DNA from: Cephalotrichum gorgonifer | Taxonomy: Eukaryota > Ascomycota > Sordariomycetes > Microascales > Microascaceae | Direction of reading: 5' to 3' | DNA length: 64,000 bases | Assembly (NCBI GenBank): GCA_900312665.1 | Contig: ONZQ02000005.1 | Span: 964,017 to 1,028,016 of the forward strand | Shown here: in pieces, positions 41,051 to 52,536 of the stretch | How the letters are laid out: every line of letters begins with the position of its first letter | Numbering within the stretch: the first letter of the stretch is position 1 | The notes under the pieces: model-generated | The model's database searches: none | What the model was told of the DNA's origin: nothing | Seen by the model: only the letters and a program-made list of their open reading frames with translations | Made by a program: the position numbers and the translations under genes

Positions 41051-41601
41051 CATGCGACGTGGAAGAATGAGCGCAGATTCCAAGGAAGGTTTGGAAAGGG
41101 CGCTGGGTTGACTGTATCGGAGACGGGGGGACGGAGCGTCTACTTCTAAGGCATAACTGCCAGACTATCGTACCTAGGTGTTAGTAATGACATACCTCAT
41201 GTAGGATAGCTCATTCTTAGCAATTTACGGAATATAAGATCCAGCCTTGCTCTCCTCCACCGAAGCCAGGCCCAGAAGGGAATGGCATGTTCTCGTACTG
41301 CAGGATTGGTTGGTCAGTCATGATGCGGACACTACGTTGATGCTAAAAGCTTAGTTAGTTCCGTAGCTGCTTTAGATATGAAGTCTTTGGGAAGGGTGAA
41401 AGCTATTGCCGCATATATTCCCGGTAAATTCAAAGTGGCCTTGTATATTTGGCGAGTCTAATACTTTTAATCTACCCTACTATCGACACAATGAACAAGT
41501 AACGACACCATCCTTAGGAAAGTTCTAGCGATACTGTCGGTTCCAACAGCCAGGCCTTACGAGGCACCAATTTCAAAGAAAAAATAGACCCAACATCTAT
41601 A
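41051..41601. other. intergenic stretch
   Basis: No gene recognised. It lies between the convergent GH79 and complex I subunit genes. Confidence 0.45.
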
Positions 41602-42337
41602 CTACTTCCTGTACCACATCCTGGTCGTTTTTGACCGCCGTATCTTCTTCTGCAGCTGAAATATGCCGTACATGAGTGCCTCAGCCGTTGGTGGACAGCC
41701 CGGGACGTAGATGTCCACGGGCAGGATCCGGTCTACACCCCTCACGACATTGTAGCTGTAGTGATAGTACCCGCCGCTATTCGCGCAGCTGCCCATACTG
41801 ATGACCCACTTTGGGTCCGGCATCTGGTCGTAGCACTGCCGTATTGCTGTTGCCATTTTGTTCGTAACGGTGCCGGCAACGATCATTACGTCGGCCTGTC
41901 GGGGTGTGGCACGAAAGATGATGCCTAGGCGATCCTGATCGTACCGCGGCATGGAAACATGCATCATCTCGATGCTGCAGCATGCGAGGCCGAACGATAG
42001 AGGCCACATGGAGCCATTTCTTGCCCAGCTGGTAAGTTGGTCAATCCCGGTCCTTGGTTATCAAAGCGGAATTCCGTTAGAACTTTTGTTTTTAGTTGGT
42101 TTGATATAGTGGAGGGAGGGATTGATACAGAACGTGCTCTACTACACTAGTCGGCTTGGGCTCCGGAGACAGGGCTCTTGTCGTCGGTCCTTTCCTGGGC
42201 CCTGGCAAGATGGCTCTTGCTGTTGGACTTTTTTTCTCCCGTATCGTATCTGAGTAGAGGCGGCGGCTCCGGGCGTATGAAAAGGCGGCCGGTGAGGTAA
42301 GGCGCGGTGATGCGAAGTGACGCGTCGCTGCAATCAT
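41602..42337 (-). CDS. mitochondrial complex I PSST-type subunit
   Basis: Exons 42337-42129 and 42052-41602 with a 76-nt intron give 219 residues. The join makes VVEHVLTGIDQLTSWARNGSMWPLSF, which fits the family. It is the NDUFS7/NuoB homologue that binds iron-sulfur cluster N2 and lines the ubiquinone pocket. Cysteine ligands are visible in FGLACCSIEMM, SMGSCANSGG and YVPGCPPTAEALMYGIFQLQ. The Arg/Ser/Ala-rich N terminus is a mitochondrial presequence. Compared with the usual fungal protein it shows substitutions at normally fixed places (NSGG for the usual GGG, VVRGVDR for VVRGCDR), so it may be a divergent second copy. A single diverged gene cannot be excluded. Confidence 0.88.
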
Positions 42338-43416
42338 GTTGGCTACATCATTGAATCCATTAGTGGACTGCCACGATGCTTGGGACGTGATACCAGATAC
42401 TTGGTCTTAGTACGTGGGGGTACTCACTGGTTGTCGCTCTGGGGAGAATCATGGCAGCAGATGTCGGTGTTTATGTAGACCTTTGCGGCTGATAAAAAGA
42501 CATAGAGAGTAGTCAAGAGAACACCCAAAACCAGCATTTATTCATACGAGTGGAACGAAGCATCGGGAAATCCACACATCCAGCAGCGCAGGACATCGGG
42601 AATTTCACACATCGGGAATTTCACACACGTCGGGAATTTTACACACTAGGAATTTCATATAGGGAGAAAGTTTCGACTAATGGAGTCCACACTTCAAGGA
42701 TTCCACAGGTAGCCTTGATCTAGCTGCTTGGCTGAAGCACCGTCCTCGTATATCATCTCCCATTTGGGTTGGATGTTCTAAATGATGTAGTTCTTCCAGA
42801 AAAAAATGATTATAGGAGGAGGAAAAAGCTTATGCAAGGTGCAAGCTGCAGCTCTACAGCATAGAAATAAAACAGCTTCGTTATCAACACTTGTGCTATG
42901 TTTGGCCATATGGAATTACATGTATGTAAAGCTCCACAGGAAGGGGTACATGGGGTTGATGACGGGCCACGTTTGCCGCCGGGTCCCCACCTCACAGGTT
43001 CATGTGTTCCCTTTTTCCTTTATATGCGATGGTTGTAAGTAGTTGGATAATGAATGGCCTGGCCGCTTAGTTTGTGTTAGCCGATTCGGTCGATTTACAG
43101 GACGTACCCAGTTCGGCGTGGTACCAGTACCATGGTTGCATGGCTCGGTAATCTCCCTCACAGTTCCCGACACCATCATACAGTGCCGATTGCGATCTCA
43201 TTCATCCCCTGCTGCTCCACAGACGTTTCAATTTCTTCATGTCTCTCCTAAGAGGGGAGGAAGGTCAGGACGACCAGGTCTTTTCTTTCGACAATGCCTA
43301 TGTACCCGGCCACGACTGTTCAATCCACCAGCCACTAATTATCCCCAATCTGAGTTACGCTGGACATATAATTCAAGCAGCAATACGCCGCCTCCAGTAT
43401 AGGTATCCAGGGTGCC
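42338..43416. other. divergent promoter region
   Basis: Shared upstream region of the complex I subunit (minus) and zinc-finger regulator (plus). Apart from the minisatellite nothing is recognised. The plus-strand frames near 43043-43402 lack family features. Confidence 0.4.
42561..42658. repeat. minisatellite, unit about 16 nt
   Basis: Four to five imperfect copies of CATCGGGAATTTCACA, two of them adjacent and exact, with one interruption after the first unit. It lies upstream of the complex I gene on the minus strand. No function is visible. Confidence 0.7.
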
Positions 43417-45344
43417 ATGCCTTTTTCATCCGGGGCTGCTCCCGAGTGCTCAATTTGCCACCTTCCATTTTCACCTACTGGTCCAACCCACCACCACCAC
43501 CGTACTGGATGCCCCTTCTGCAACCGGACATTTGGGCGAATCGATAGCGCCCGACGGCACGCGAAGAGCTGCCCAGCCAGGGGAAACCGCCCTCTGCCAC
43601 TGGACGCCAAGCGAGGGAGAAAGTTGCGGGCTTGTGACGCATGTTCGCGCATCAAGGTCTCGTGCAATGCTAAGACACCTTGTCATCGATGCTCCTCTCG
43701 AAATCTGGACTGCACCTACGCACGACTTAGCACGGATCCGCTACACCTGACTAGGTCAGGACGGGATGGAGAACGTCCACAGCTCAGGGAGGCGTCATCT
43801 GGCTTGCGTTTCCTACTGAAGTGTACGGATCCGAGGGTGAATTTTATGAACGATGTATTGGTTCCCGGAGAGCCGGAGGGAGATCCGGCGACGCCATCAG
43901 CTTGGACTCAGTCTTCCGCGGGCAGTACAGGAGGCCACGGCACAATAGACCCACGCTTTTTATTTCTAGGTTTTATTGACCCATGTTTCGACATGTTGGA
44001 TTACGACGGCATCCATGATGCCGCTGGATACTCCGGAGACATAGCCCTGACGCTACCAGCTACTCCAGTCGACGGCCTCGAGGCACAAGTCCGTCTCTTG
44101 GAAGACGACCTGCGAAAACTAATCAACAACCGGCCAAATCTCAACGACGCTGTCTATCAGGATTCTTTCGCCACATTCTTCACCTGCGCCACTTTCCACA
44201 AACTCCTGACGCTTTTCTTTCGCAGGCGGCAGCTACTAGCTAGGATGATACACTGGCCTACTTTCAACCCTGCTACAGTAGACCCGGGCCTGCTCCTTGC
44301 GATTGCGTTATGTGGTGCGGCCTACTCCCATCACTCCGTAGAGCCTTTTGATTATGCTGCCACCGCATCCAAATTACACCAACTGGCGGAGAAATATATT
44401 TTCAGGCGGATGAAACGATGTCCTGCCAGCGACGCCTCTCCTGCCGCCCTCGAGGTGTGCCAGGCCGCCTACCTCGTTGTTTTCCTCCAACTTAGTGGGA
44501 GCGACTATGACGCTCGTCGGAGAGCAATTACGAAGAGACACCCGGCACTTGTGGACGCGATAAGGAGATTAGGAATGCTGAAGCGCACCACCGCTTCACC
44601 AACCCACAACGCCGATTGGCACGCATTCGTGTATAAAGAGTCATGCATCAAACTCGTCACGTGGACCTTATTCACCGATGGATTGCTGGCTCTCTTCTTT
44701 AATAGCCCGCCGTCTATGACAGTGTCTGAGATGTCCATCGACCTCCCCTGCAGCGACGGATTGTGGGATGCCGATTGCCCAAGCAGCTTCGAGGAGGAGG
44801 AGAACGAGGAGAAGCAGACCTTGCAGCCTCTCTGTATCAAGGAGGTAATGGAGGAGCTCTTGGGAGACGATTGGGACGATACAATAGCGGCTGCCTATGG
44901 AAGACTAAGCGTTTTCAGCCTCTATTCCGTCATTGGAGGTGGGTTTCCTGGCTTCCGTCCAACCAGTATCAGCGCATATAAATCTCAACTAACGTCTGCT
45001 GAGTAGGTTTTCAACTTGTCTTATTTAACTATCGGGCCAGTATGCTGCCAAAGAGCTTCAATGGTGTGTTATTACGCGCGTTGGACCGGTGGGATCGCCT
45101 TTGGCACATCGCGATCAGCCAGGTTCCTCCCAACCAGCAACGTTGGCTTGGCGCTGCCAAGTATTCCCCAGAGTTTGCTCTGGTATCGAGGAGGATCATC
45201 GAGGTTAGCCTTACGAATGAAGGGAAGGGCTCGAAGTATCTGCAATGTACGTCAGAGTACGATCTCCAGGTCTTTCACGAATTTATGCTCCAGCACGGTT
45301 CGGCCAGCGAGACCGATGCTACTAAAGCTAGTGACACCTCTTAA
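43417..45344 (+). CDS. fungal transcription factor, C2HC/C2H2-type plus Zn2Cys6
   Basis: Exons 43417-44938 and 45007-45344, 68-nt intron, give 619 residues. The N terminus has two zinc-finger-like units: CSIC with following His cluster, and CPFCNRTFGRIDSARRHAKSC (C32, C35, H48, C52). These are followed by a Zn2Cys6 binuclear cluster with Cys at 73, 76, 83, 89, 92 and 99 and basic spacer residues. The rest is a fungal-type regulatory domain (HWPTFNP, LLAIALCGAAYS, TDGLLALFFNSPPSMTVSEM). This arrangement is known from C2H2-plus-Zn2Cys6 regulators. Targets are unknown. The gene at 52537-53974 shares the regulatory domain without any finger. Confidence 0.88.
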
Positions 45345-45969
45345 TATTTACGGTGGTATGGATCATAATCAAAATCAAGTCTCGGGGTACTTGGATGGAT
45401 CATAATCATGTGCTGCGGCTCTACTAGTCATATTGTGTCTTGTGGCCCGGGGCAAACTGGCCTCCACGCCAGGACACCGCGATTCTGGAGGGGGGGCTGC
45501 ATACGGGTACACGCAAGCAACTTGCCAGCTTGCTTTGCCGCATCCTCGCCCCGCAGCCGCATAATGGTGACTTTATTTTTGTTCGGCCCACGAATTACGC
45601 CGCTTCCGCTGTTGAGTTGGGTAGGCGTTGTTGTTGATGGAGCACCATCAACGTGTTAGCTTCTCTACAACTCAACAAAAATATATTACAAATATTGCCT
45701 ACGAATCCTGCGAGATGACAAATGCGACCACAGCCACAATAACAAATAGTTCCGAGGAAACGTGACTGAAAATACTCCCGGCAAGCGTGACTGTGAACTT
45801 TCACTAGTGCCACGTATATGAATTCTGCACAGGTATTCAATGATGGGAGCTCGGTTGAGTAGATAACCAGCCTGCTCCGGCGTTATTATTTCACCGCACT
45901 TGCTCACCACAACTCACACAGCTCACTCACCACAACTCACTCGACACGCGCACAACTCTGTCAACCAAG
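45345..45969. other. intergenic stretch
   Basis: No gene recognised. The last part is the GST leader with CA-rich CACAACTCAC repeats. Confidence 0.4.
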
Positions 45970-46671
45970 ATGGCATCAGAGACGACGATAACGCTCTACC
46001 GCGCCGATGGCGCCTGCTCCTTGATCCCGCATACCATCCTCACGCACTTTGGGATTCCATTCAAAGCCGTTCCCATGGTCCCCAGTGCAACCGACCTGAC
46101 CAAGGGCTTCCGCTACGCCGCCGCCGACGGCAGTCTCTCCCACGAGGAGTACCTAGCCATCCACCCCATGGGCTATGTACCTGCCCTCGTCGTCACCTCG
46201 GACTCACAGTCGACGGTAATAACCGAGATGCCCGCCGTCCTGTCATACATCTCCTCCCTGGCTCCTGATCAACACCTTCTCGGCGAAACCCCCCTTGAGA
46301 AAGCCAAGGTTCTTGAGTGGCTGTCCTGGCTCGCCGGGACTCTACACGGAAGGGCATTCGGGGGGCTGTTCCGACCGGCCCGGTCCACCGATAATGAGGC
46401 TGCTTTTGAGGGGATCAAGAGCCGCGGCCACGAGCTAGTCAAGGAATGCTTTGCGAGGATTGATGAGGGATTGAGTGGGCGGGAGTTCGCCGTGGGGGAT
46501 AGGCTGACGGCCGTCGACTTTAACTTGTACCCGTTTTACCGTTGGGCAACAATGCACAAGTTCGACTTGGAGACGTACCCAGCCTACACGAAACATATCA
46601 AGAAGCTTGAGGCCCTGGAGGGGGTGCAGAAGGCTGTGGCTGTTGAGGGCCGCAAGCTACTGTTTGCGTGA
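45970..46671 (+). CDS. glutathione S-transferase-like protein
   Basis: A single exon for 233 residues with an N-terminal thioredoxin-like GST domain (TLYRADGACSLIPHTIL; the Cys/Ser/His stretch matches bacterial beta-class GstA-type sites). The cis-Pro follows in HPMGYVPALV, with the glutathione-contacting Glu in VITEMPAVLSYI. The helical C-terminal domain has FAVGDRLTAVDFNLYPFYRW, the N-capping motif region. It probably conjugates glutathione to electrophiles in the cytosol. A role in detoxifying a metabolite of the neighbouring genes is possible but unproven. Confidence 0.88.
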   Translation: MASETTITLYRADGACSLIPHTILTHFGIPFKAVPMVPSATDLTKGFRYAAADGSLSHEEYLAIHPMGYVPALVVTSDSQSTVITEMPAVLSYISSLAPDQHLLGETPLEKAKVLEWLSWLAGTLHGRAFGGLFRPARSTDNEAAFEGIKSRGHELVKECFARIDEGLSGREFAVGDRLTAVDFNLYPFYRWATMHKFDLETYPAYTKHIKKLEALEGVQKAVAVEGRKLLFA

Positions 46672-47044
46672 ATCGTCTAGTAAGGTGCAGACCCTCGATT
46701 TATAAATCGGAAATAATATACCACTTGCTACACAAACTTCGGAAATATATTTGCCACTAAATGCAACACTCACTCCTCTGAAACTCGGTCATATATGTGC
46801 TAAGTGGAGCCCTACTCAGCAATGGTTTCTACATACTAGTAGTTGACATCGTGTCCTTGTCTAGGAAATGGGGTCTTGGGTAAAGTTTCAGCAGACGCAA
46901 AGAGTCATTATAAGGATATCCACACGCAGATATGAGGTAACTCGTATATTACTCTTAAGCGTCTCCCCCATGCGATCGAAACTATCGACTACCGATGATA
47001 CTGGTGTATCTTCGTCTGCTTCTGTTTCGAGGTTGCAACTTCCA
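46672..47044. other. short intergenic stretch
   Basis: No gene recognised between the convergent GST and DUF4246 genes. Confidence 0.4.
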
Positions 47045-48908
47045 TCAATGCTCGCAGAAGCAGAACGTGTGCTACACGCATGCACGCAGGTTAGCACTAC
47101 AACTTCGTCCCAGGTGCAGGGGAACGGCCTAGGGCACATGTACTTACATTCTTCAGTTCTTTATCGATCGCGTCATCGTGTGCCCTCCTTTCCTCTAGGA
47201 GTTCTTCTCGGATCTTCAGTGCCCTCTCCCACGACAGGGGGGAACCATCCATGGAATCCAGGATCTGGTCAGAAATCTCTCTTGGGAAGCTACTCAGCAG
47301 CTGGTGCAGATTAATCTCCTCTCCCCACCAATCCATTCGCTGCGGGGGAACTGTGCTACTAGAGTGCACCCGCCTATCCGGGTCGATGAGGAACATTGCG
47401 AGGATCTTCCGGTGCCCCGTCTTGGTCGGATCCTGTAGCGAGAACGGCTGGACCTGGTGCTGCACATCGTTGGGGAAGACTAGCAATCTTCCTTCACGCG
47501 TCAGCACGCGCCCTAGGATTTGGACGGCGGGACGCTGGTTCTCAATACCCAGGTACCGCTCCAGACTGCGGTATTCATCCTGGTCGGGAGGAATTCCCTG
47601 GAGCTCCTGCGTGTCCAGAGACTGCCGGAAGGCCAGATGGCTATCGGTGATATTCTCCTGATCGTAGTAGTAGATAGCCGATGCACAAATTTGCTCGTTC
47701 ATCATCCCCTCGATGTGCCATGAGCCTCCGCCATAAGCGGGACTCTGGGGCGTGAGATGAATATTGGCAAGTTTGAAGACTATCTGTAGGCCCTCCGGAT
47801 AGTCGTCGGCGAGCTTGGTATCCGTCTTCCACCGCTCCAACTCAGCTTGTGGGATATACTCACGCGGCTCCCTTTGTATGAGGATCTGGTGCTCCTCAAT
47901 CCAGTCCTCAAAGGCCTCGACGTCTGACCAGTCTTCGTGATCGCTATACCACAAACCGTCGCCACTCCCTACCATATTGATGTTCGGGTCATACCATGCC
48001 TTTGGCCCTTCTCTACCCGGGATGCGGTACCACAGCCCATCCGGATATCTCCAATCTTTCGGTCCACCACACTCAATCTTGATCCTATGGCCATCGCGGA
48101 AACCGTTCAGGCAGTCCTCCCACAACGGGATCGTCGCTGTGACGATATCCTCGAGCACTTTATAGAGGTCCTTGTGCTTCTCCGGGTGCAAATTATTAAT
48201 GTAACCGAGGATTTTAGCACCCGAACCTGTCAACTTAACGTCTGATGGTAGCCACTGATGTGACCCCCAGTTCTGTTTCTCGTATCTAGGGTCGGTGGGA
48301 ACGGGGATAATGGTTCCCTTGCAAGTGTATCCAATGCAGCCATCTAAAGGAAGCTTCTCGCCATCTGGGAGTGCACGCGTCAAGCCATAGACGACAGGGA
48401 ACAGTGATGGGTGGACAAGGTCGAGGACGAGTCCGTTTGAGCCTGGGTGCCAGTCTTTCAGGTGATCCGGTACATCCTCGAGTCGCTTGACGTTTTCGCG
48501 CAGTGCCTGCCTTACTGGCTCGGAGACTGCAGTGTCAGACTTGACGATGGCGATCTCGGCGTCGAGGACATTGACTCGGCCCGTATTCCTTGAGGCCTTG
48601 GCCTTGTCGCGGAGCTCTTGGATACACTGTTCGGGTGAAAGAATGACTTAGTCAGTGAAGGCGGAAACAATGGGGAGGATTCATAAAGCAAGCGCAGATC
48701 GTACGAAATCGAACATAGCCTTGGACATAAACACATCGGCATCGGGTGGCGAGGTCGGTGGCTGCGCGTCCGCCTCCGCGCGCCACTTGTCAACAATGGC
48801 CTCGTCGAGGACCTTCCGCTCCCAGTCTGGCTTATCAGTGATGTCGCCGATGAAAGCCATCATCCGCAACTCCCGCACCATGACTCCCAGGCTCTCCCAC
48901 ATTGTCAT
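47045..48908 (-). CDS. DUF4246 protein, likely Fe(II)/2OG-oxygenase fold
   Basis: Exons 48908-48705, 48626-47148 and 47071-47045 give 569 residues. The introns are 78 and 76 nt. The last exon has nine codons and restores the terminal HTFCFCEH, close to the FCEH ending I associate with this family; without it the frame ends in unrelated residues. The start methionine before TMWESLG is preferred to one 16 codons upstream. The family is large in filamentous ascomycetes and has no assigned function. Motifs SWHIEGMMNE, then FPNDVQHQVQPF and GHRKILAMFLIDPD resemble the His-x-Glu/Asp...His and Arg of 2-oxoglutarate-dependent oxygenases. The enzyme class is therefore inferred. Confidence 0.85.
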
Positions 48909-49701
48909 GTTAACAAGTATGATTTTTCTGATTGTAGAGGAATGGGAGGATAGCAAGTTAGAAGGTTTGAAAATTAAGAAATAGATGGGTTTCGTTTTCT
49001 AGGCATGCGTTGAGGAAAGGGGGAGAGGGTGGCCGGCGAGGACGTGGATGGAATTCGGCGCTTAATCACCTACCCATCCCAGCGGCAACGTACCCAATAG
49101 GGCGTTGAGGCTAAAATTAGCAGCCAGTAACAAGCATGTCGTAGCTATCGACTTCGGCACGGAAGGATGGGTGCTGGAGGACGAATGGAACCCCAAGCCC
49201 GTGGGATCTGTGGTGGATCATGACTGGGGACCACATGTCCACCAAAATAGGAGGCAATCAAGGCTGAATCAAACTTATCTCTACTGCTTACGAGAAAATG
49301 TCGCTCAAGAGTTAGGTCCGAGTCTTAACAAACGTCGGTATTCCGTCGCAAGGGGAGCAGGCCATGGTCGTTCTATCTGCCAATATTGGGCAAAGGTCCA
49401 TGCTCGTCAATGGCAGAATTGCGCTGTTAGGTCAAGTCTTACATGCACCATGAGTCTGAACGCAATGTATAAATGAATGGGTTTACCATCAGCGCCCAAA
49501 CACTCTGAGTAGTCCTGAAGCCTTGCAAGGGGAATATACAGAACGCATAATATGTCAATGTGATTTGCGAAAAGCATAGGCGAAGAGAATAGTATATACA
49601 AATATTCAGTTGTAAACCCACTTGGAGCAATATGTAAACAAGAAGAGAAGACACACCCATGGATGAGGAGTTGGAGGCAATCAAACAGGAAGATAGCCTC
49701 C
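48909..49701. other. intergenic stretch
   Basis: Contains the DUF4246 promoter and the 3' end of the LPMO gene. No other gene recognised. Confidence 0.4.
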
Positions 49702-51156
49702 TCACTCCTCAGCCTCAGCCTCACACTCATCGTCCCCCTCTTCAGGGTCCTCGGACTCACACTCATCGTCGTCTTCGTCCTCTCCAGTCTCACCATCGTC
49801 CTCCCCATCCCCGGTCTCAGCATCGCATTCATCGTCGTCCTCACCATCTCCGGTCTCAGCATCACACTCATCGTCGTCATCGCCATCTCCGGTCTCAGCA
49901 TCACACTCATCGTCATCGCCAATCTCCCCAGCGGGCTGAGTAGGGACAGGCGTACTCGAGAGCGTAATGATAATCGGCTCGGGAACAGAAGTGGGCAGCG
50001 GCTCAAGTGAGACGGAGATGCCGGCAGCGGAAGATGCGGATCTGGTCGAGGTGATAAACGAGGACTCGGGGGCCGAAGTCGGGAGAGAGGCATCGGCCGA
50101 GGTAGCAACGGCGCTCAACGAGGATCCAGATATAGGGAGGGTGCCGCTGGCGGTGGGGATGGGCCCGGAGGTCTCAACGTCGCTGGGCTTCTGGCCGCCT
50201 CCACTGGGGGAAGCAACCCCGCCGCAAGAAAAGACAGCCGGTCCAGGAATAATGTACTCGGTAGCTAAAGACGCGCAATCGTTAGGTTTCTACTTGACCA
50301 AACGCGAGAAAGAGCGAAACGTACCGGAATAGGCATCGTAGGTGATACCGGGATCCTCAGGCGAGTAAGCACCGGGGAAGCTGACGAGGTCGGATGGGAC
50401 GGTGTTGCCCGAGCCGGTAACCTCGAGCTGGTGGCATCCGGGGTAGAACTGCGCACCGGGGTATTGGAAAGAAGCGTGAAGGGCAATGAGTTCGTGTCGA
50501 ACGAGGTAGAAACCGGGCGTAAGGCATTCGGGGATAGTGTACTGGACACCGTCGTTTGGCTCGGTCATTAGGGAAGTCTGTCAGAAGTGTACCAGTTAGC
50601 AACGACTACAATTTGGCTGCGTCTCCGTACAATAAAGTACTTACAGCTCCCCAGGTGTTAGAGGCACCATCGCGGCCTTCCTCCTGAATCTTGAACCATA
50701 CAGCCCTAAGGCCAATGTTAGTTACACTGAAAACATGTCATGCTGACAGAAAAAATCCTAATAAACATACTCCTTCTCAGGGAGCCAGTCCTGGCAACCG
50801 GTGTCAGGACATTTGGCCATGTAAGTAATGCTAGGGCCGACGTGCGATTCCGGCCACAGAGTCCAGAACAGCTTGACGGTTTCACCAGCGGCGACGGTAG
50901 CATGGAGAGCGGCGCCCTCAGAGCCCGCCTCACCACCCGCGGACCATCCACCGCACTGAAGGTCGATAGAGTTGACATCCTCGACCGGCCCGTTGCCGGC
51001 GATCTTCCGCGAGATGCGATCGGGGGTGGGGTTGGTGTAAGGATCCTGATAAGGCTGGTAAAGCGTGTACGTCTTTCCGCCGATGCTGGCCGTGTCGACG
51101 TATCCGTGAGCGGCGGCAAGGGCCGCGGAGGCCAGGAGGGAAGCGATGTACTTCAT
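49702..51156 (-). CDS. AA9 lytic polysaccharide monooxygenase with acidic repeat tail
   Basis: Exons 51156-50771, 50705-50645, 50577-50325 and 50264-49702 join in phase (introns 65, 67 and 60 nt) to 420 residues. The signal peptide ends AAA before His17, the mature His1 of the copper brace. The second His is in WPESHVGP (about 105), and the axial Tyr/Gln lie in GAQFYPGCHQL. The enzyme oxidatively cuts cellulose or similar glucans outside the cell. After the catalytic domain (to about residue 240) follows a Ser/Thr/Pro-rich linker and then an unusual tail of about 75 residues of Asp/Glu with five DDEC/DEC units. No CBM1 is present. A TATATA on the minus strand near 51390 may be the promoter. 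Confidence 0.9.
49705..49929 (-). repeat. tandem repeat coding an Asp/Glu/Cys tail
   Basis: Encodes the last about 75 residues of the LPMO. Three tandem units read DECDAETGDG plus acidic spacer (period about 13-14 residues), followed by two looser DEC units. The DNA units are also similar, so they probably expanded by slippage. Confidence 0.8.
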
Positions 51157-52422
51157 GATGACGAAAGCAAGTTTATACTCGGAGGATATGAAATGAACGG
51201 TTTCTTCCCGGACAAAGCTGGCTTAGGTTGAAAGGTAAAAAGAGCGACTGCACCAGGCAAAAGCGATTGAAAGGCAAGTTGAAACTATGCACACACGAAA
51301 TGAATGAAGAGAGTAGAAACGACAGGACCCCGTGGGAAGAAGATGAGTAGGTACTTCCTACACAGCGAACAAGGAGAGGAAGGGATTAAATATATAAGCG
51401 CCCGGGCAGATGCTCATGATTCTATCATGTTTCCCTGCCTCGAGTTCATCCCACTTCACTATGGACACTCAGGGAATAAAATGCAGGAGTCTTGGTAGTT
51501 GTTCCAGATCGGCGGAGCATCGTCTGAAAGAGGCTAAGCCTCTCCACACAACGTTTCCTTCTGGCTGCTGGGCGGCGGGTGGGCCCACAAGGCCGGCAGC
51601 GCTGGAAAGATTGTCCGCCTATCCGAAAGCCACCAGTCCAGGGGTTGAGACTCGAAGGCCAGCACTAGCAGGCCATCCTGGTCCATTGCCATGGGTTCAA
51701 AGATCAGATGAGAGGAATGGTGCTTGGGGGTCTGTGTCATGTTCATGCCTTGGTAGTGCGTCAATAGTCAGGGGTTAGCTACTTCAACGAGCCTACTCAC
51801 GGTCCCCGAGTCACGGCCATGTGCAAGCTGCATCCAATAGCTCTATGTCTTTAGTGAAGGGGACTGACGTTAATCTGTCCTTCCCGTAACCCTCTCCATT
51901 TACTTCTTGTGTCGCCCGTCTCACCGGTTCCACGTTCTACGTACCCCATTTCGATGAAGCCGGATTACGAAGGCAGGTACGGAGTACTTGTACGACCGAA
52001 ATCCCGATTGACCGGAACACGCGCCCGTCCCTTGCGGCGTAAAATTGCGAGGGGCGCTTGGATGCCAGACCCACGTTGTATTCGTGTCAGGTTTAGCGGC
52101 CGCTAGCCATCTAGGCGCCTTCGCCATCGTTCCATCGAAGGAAAGAATAAACGGTCAGAAGCCAGCCGCTTGAATCACAGGCCACGAATACCGAAAACCG
52201 GGTCCGCAATAGGAGACTGTTCCTGGCATCCTCACATATTATCCATGCACGTTGTCGCGCCCAATGAGACGAACCGTGCGGTCGACTCCATTGTAGCTGG
52301 CCCGTTCTTGTCTTCCACTCATATGCCGCTGTTGGCTCCACTGAAGGTGAAATCTACGACGAGGCGAAGTCAGCTACTAGTCACAATTAGCACTATTACT
52401 CCTAGTCCTATTATTTTCTTAG
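51157..52422. other. intergenic stretch, LPMO promoter and upstream of second regulator
   Basis: I searched this stretch for a Cys cluster or C2H2 exon belonging to the regulator downstream and found none. No other gene recognised. Confidence 0.45.
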
Positions 52423-52536
52423 ATACCCGTAGGCGGAAGCCAAGCTCCCCTGCACCCGTCTGCTTTCGGGGCCTCAGACGTCATCTCCGAGTCCGATTCC
52501 AATGATGAGGGATCGTGGGATGCTGAACGATTCTGG

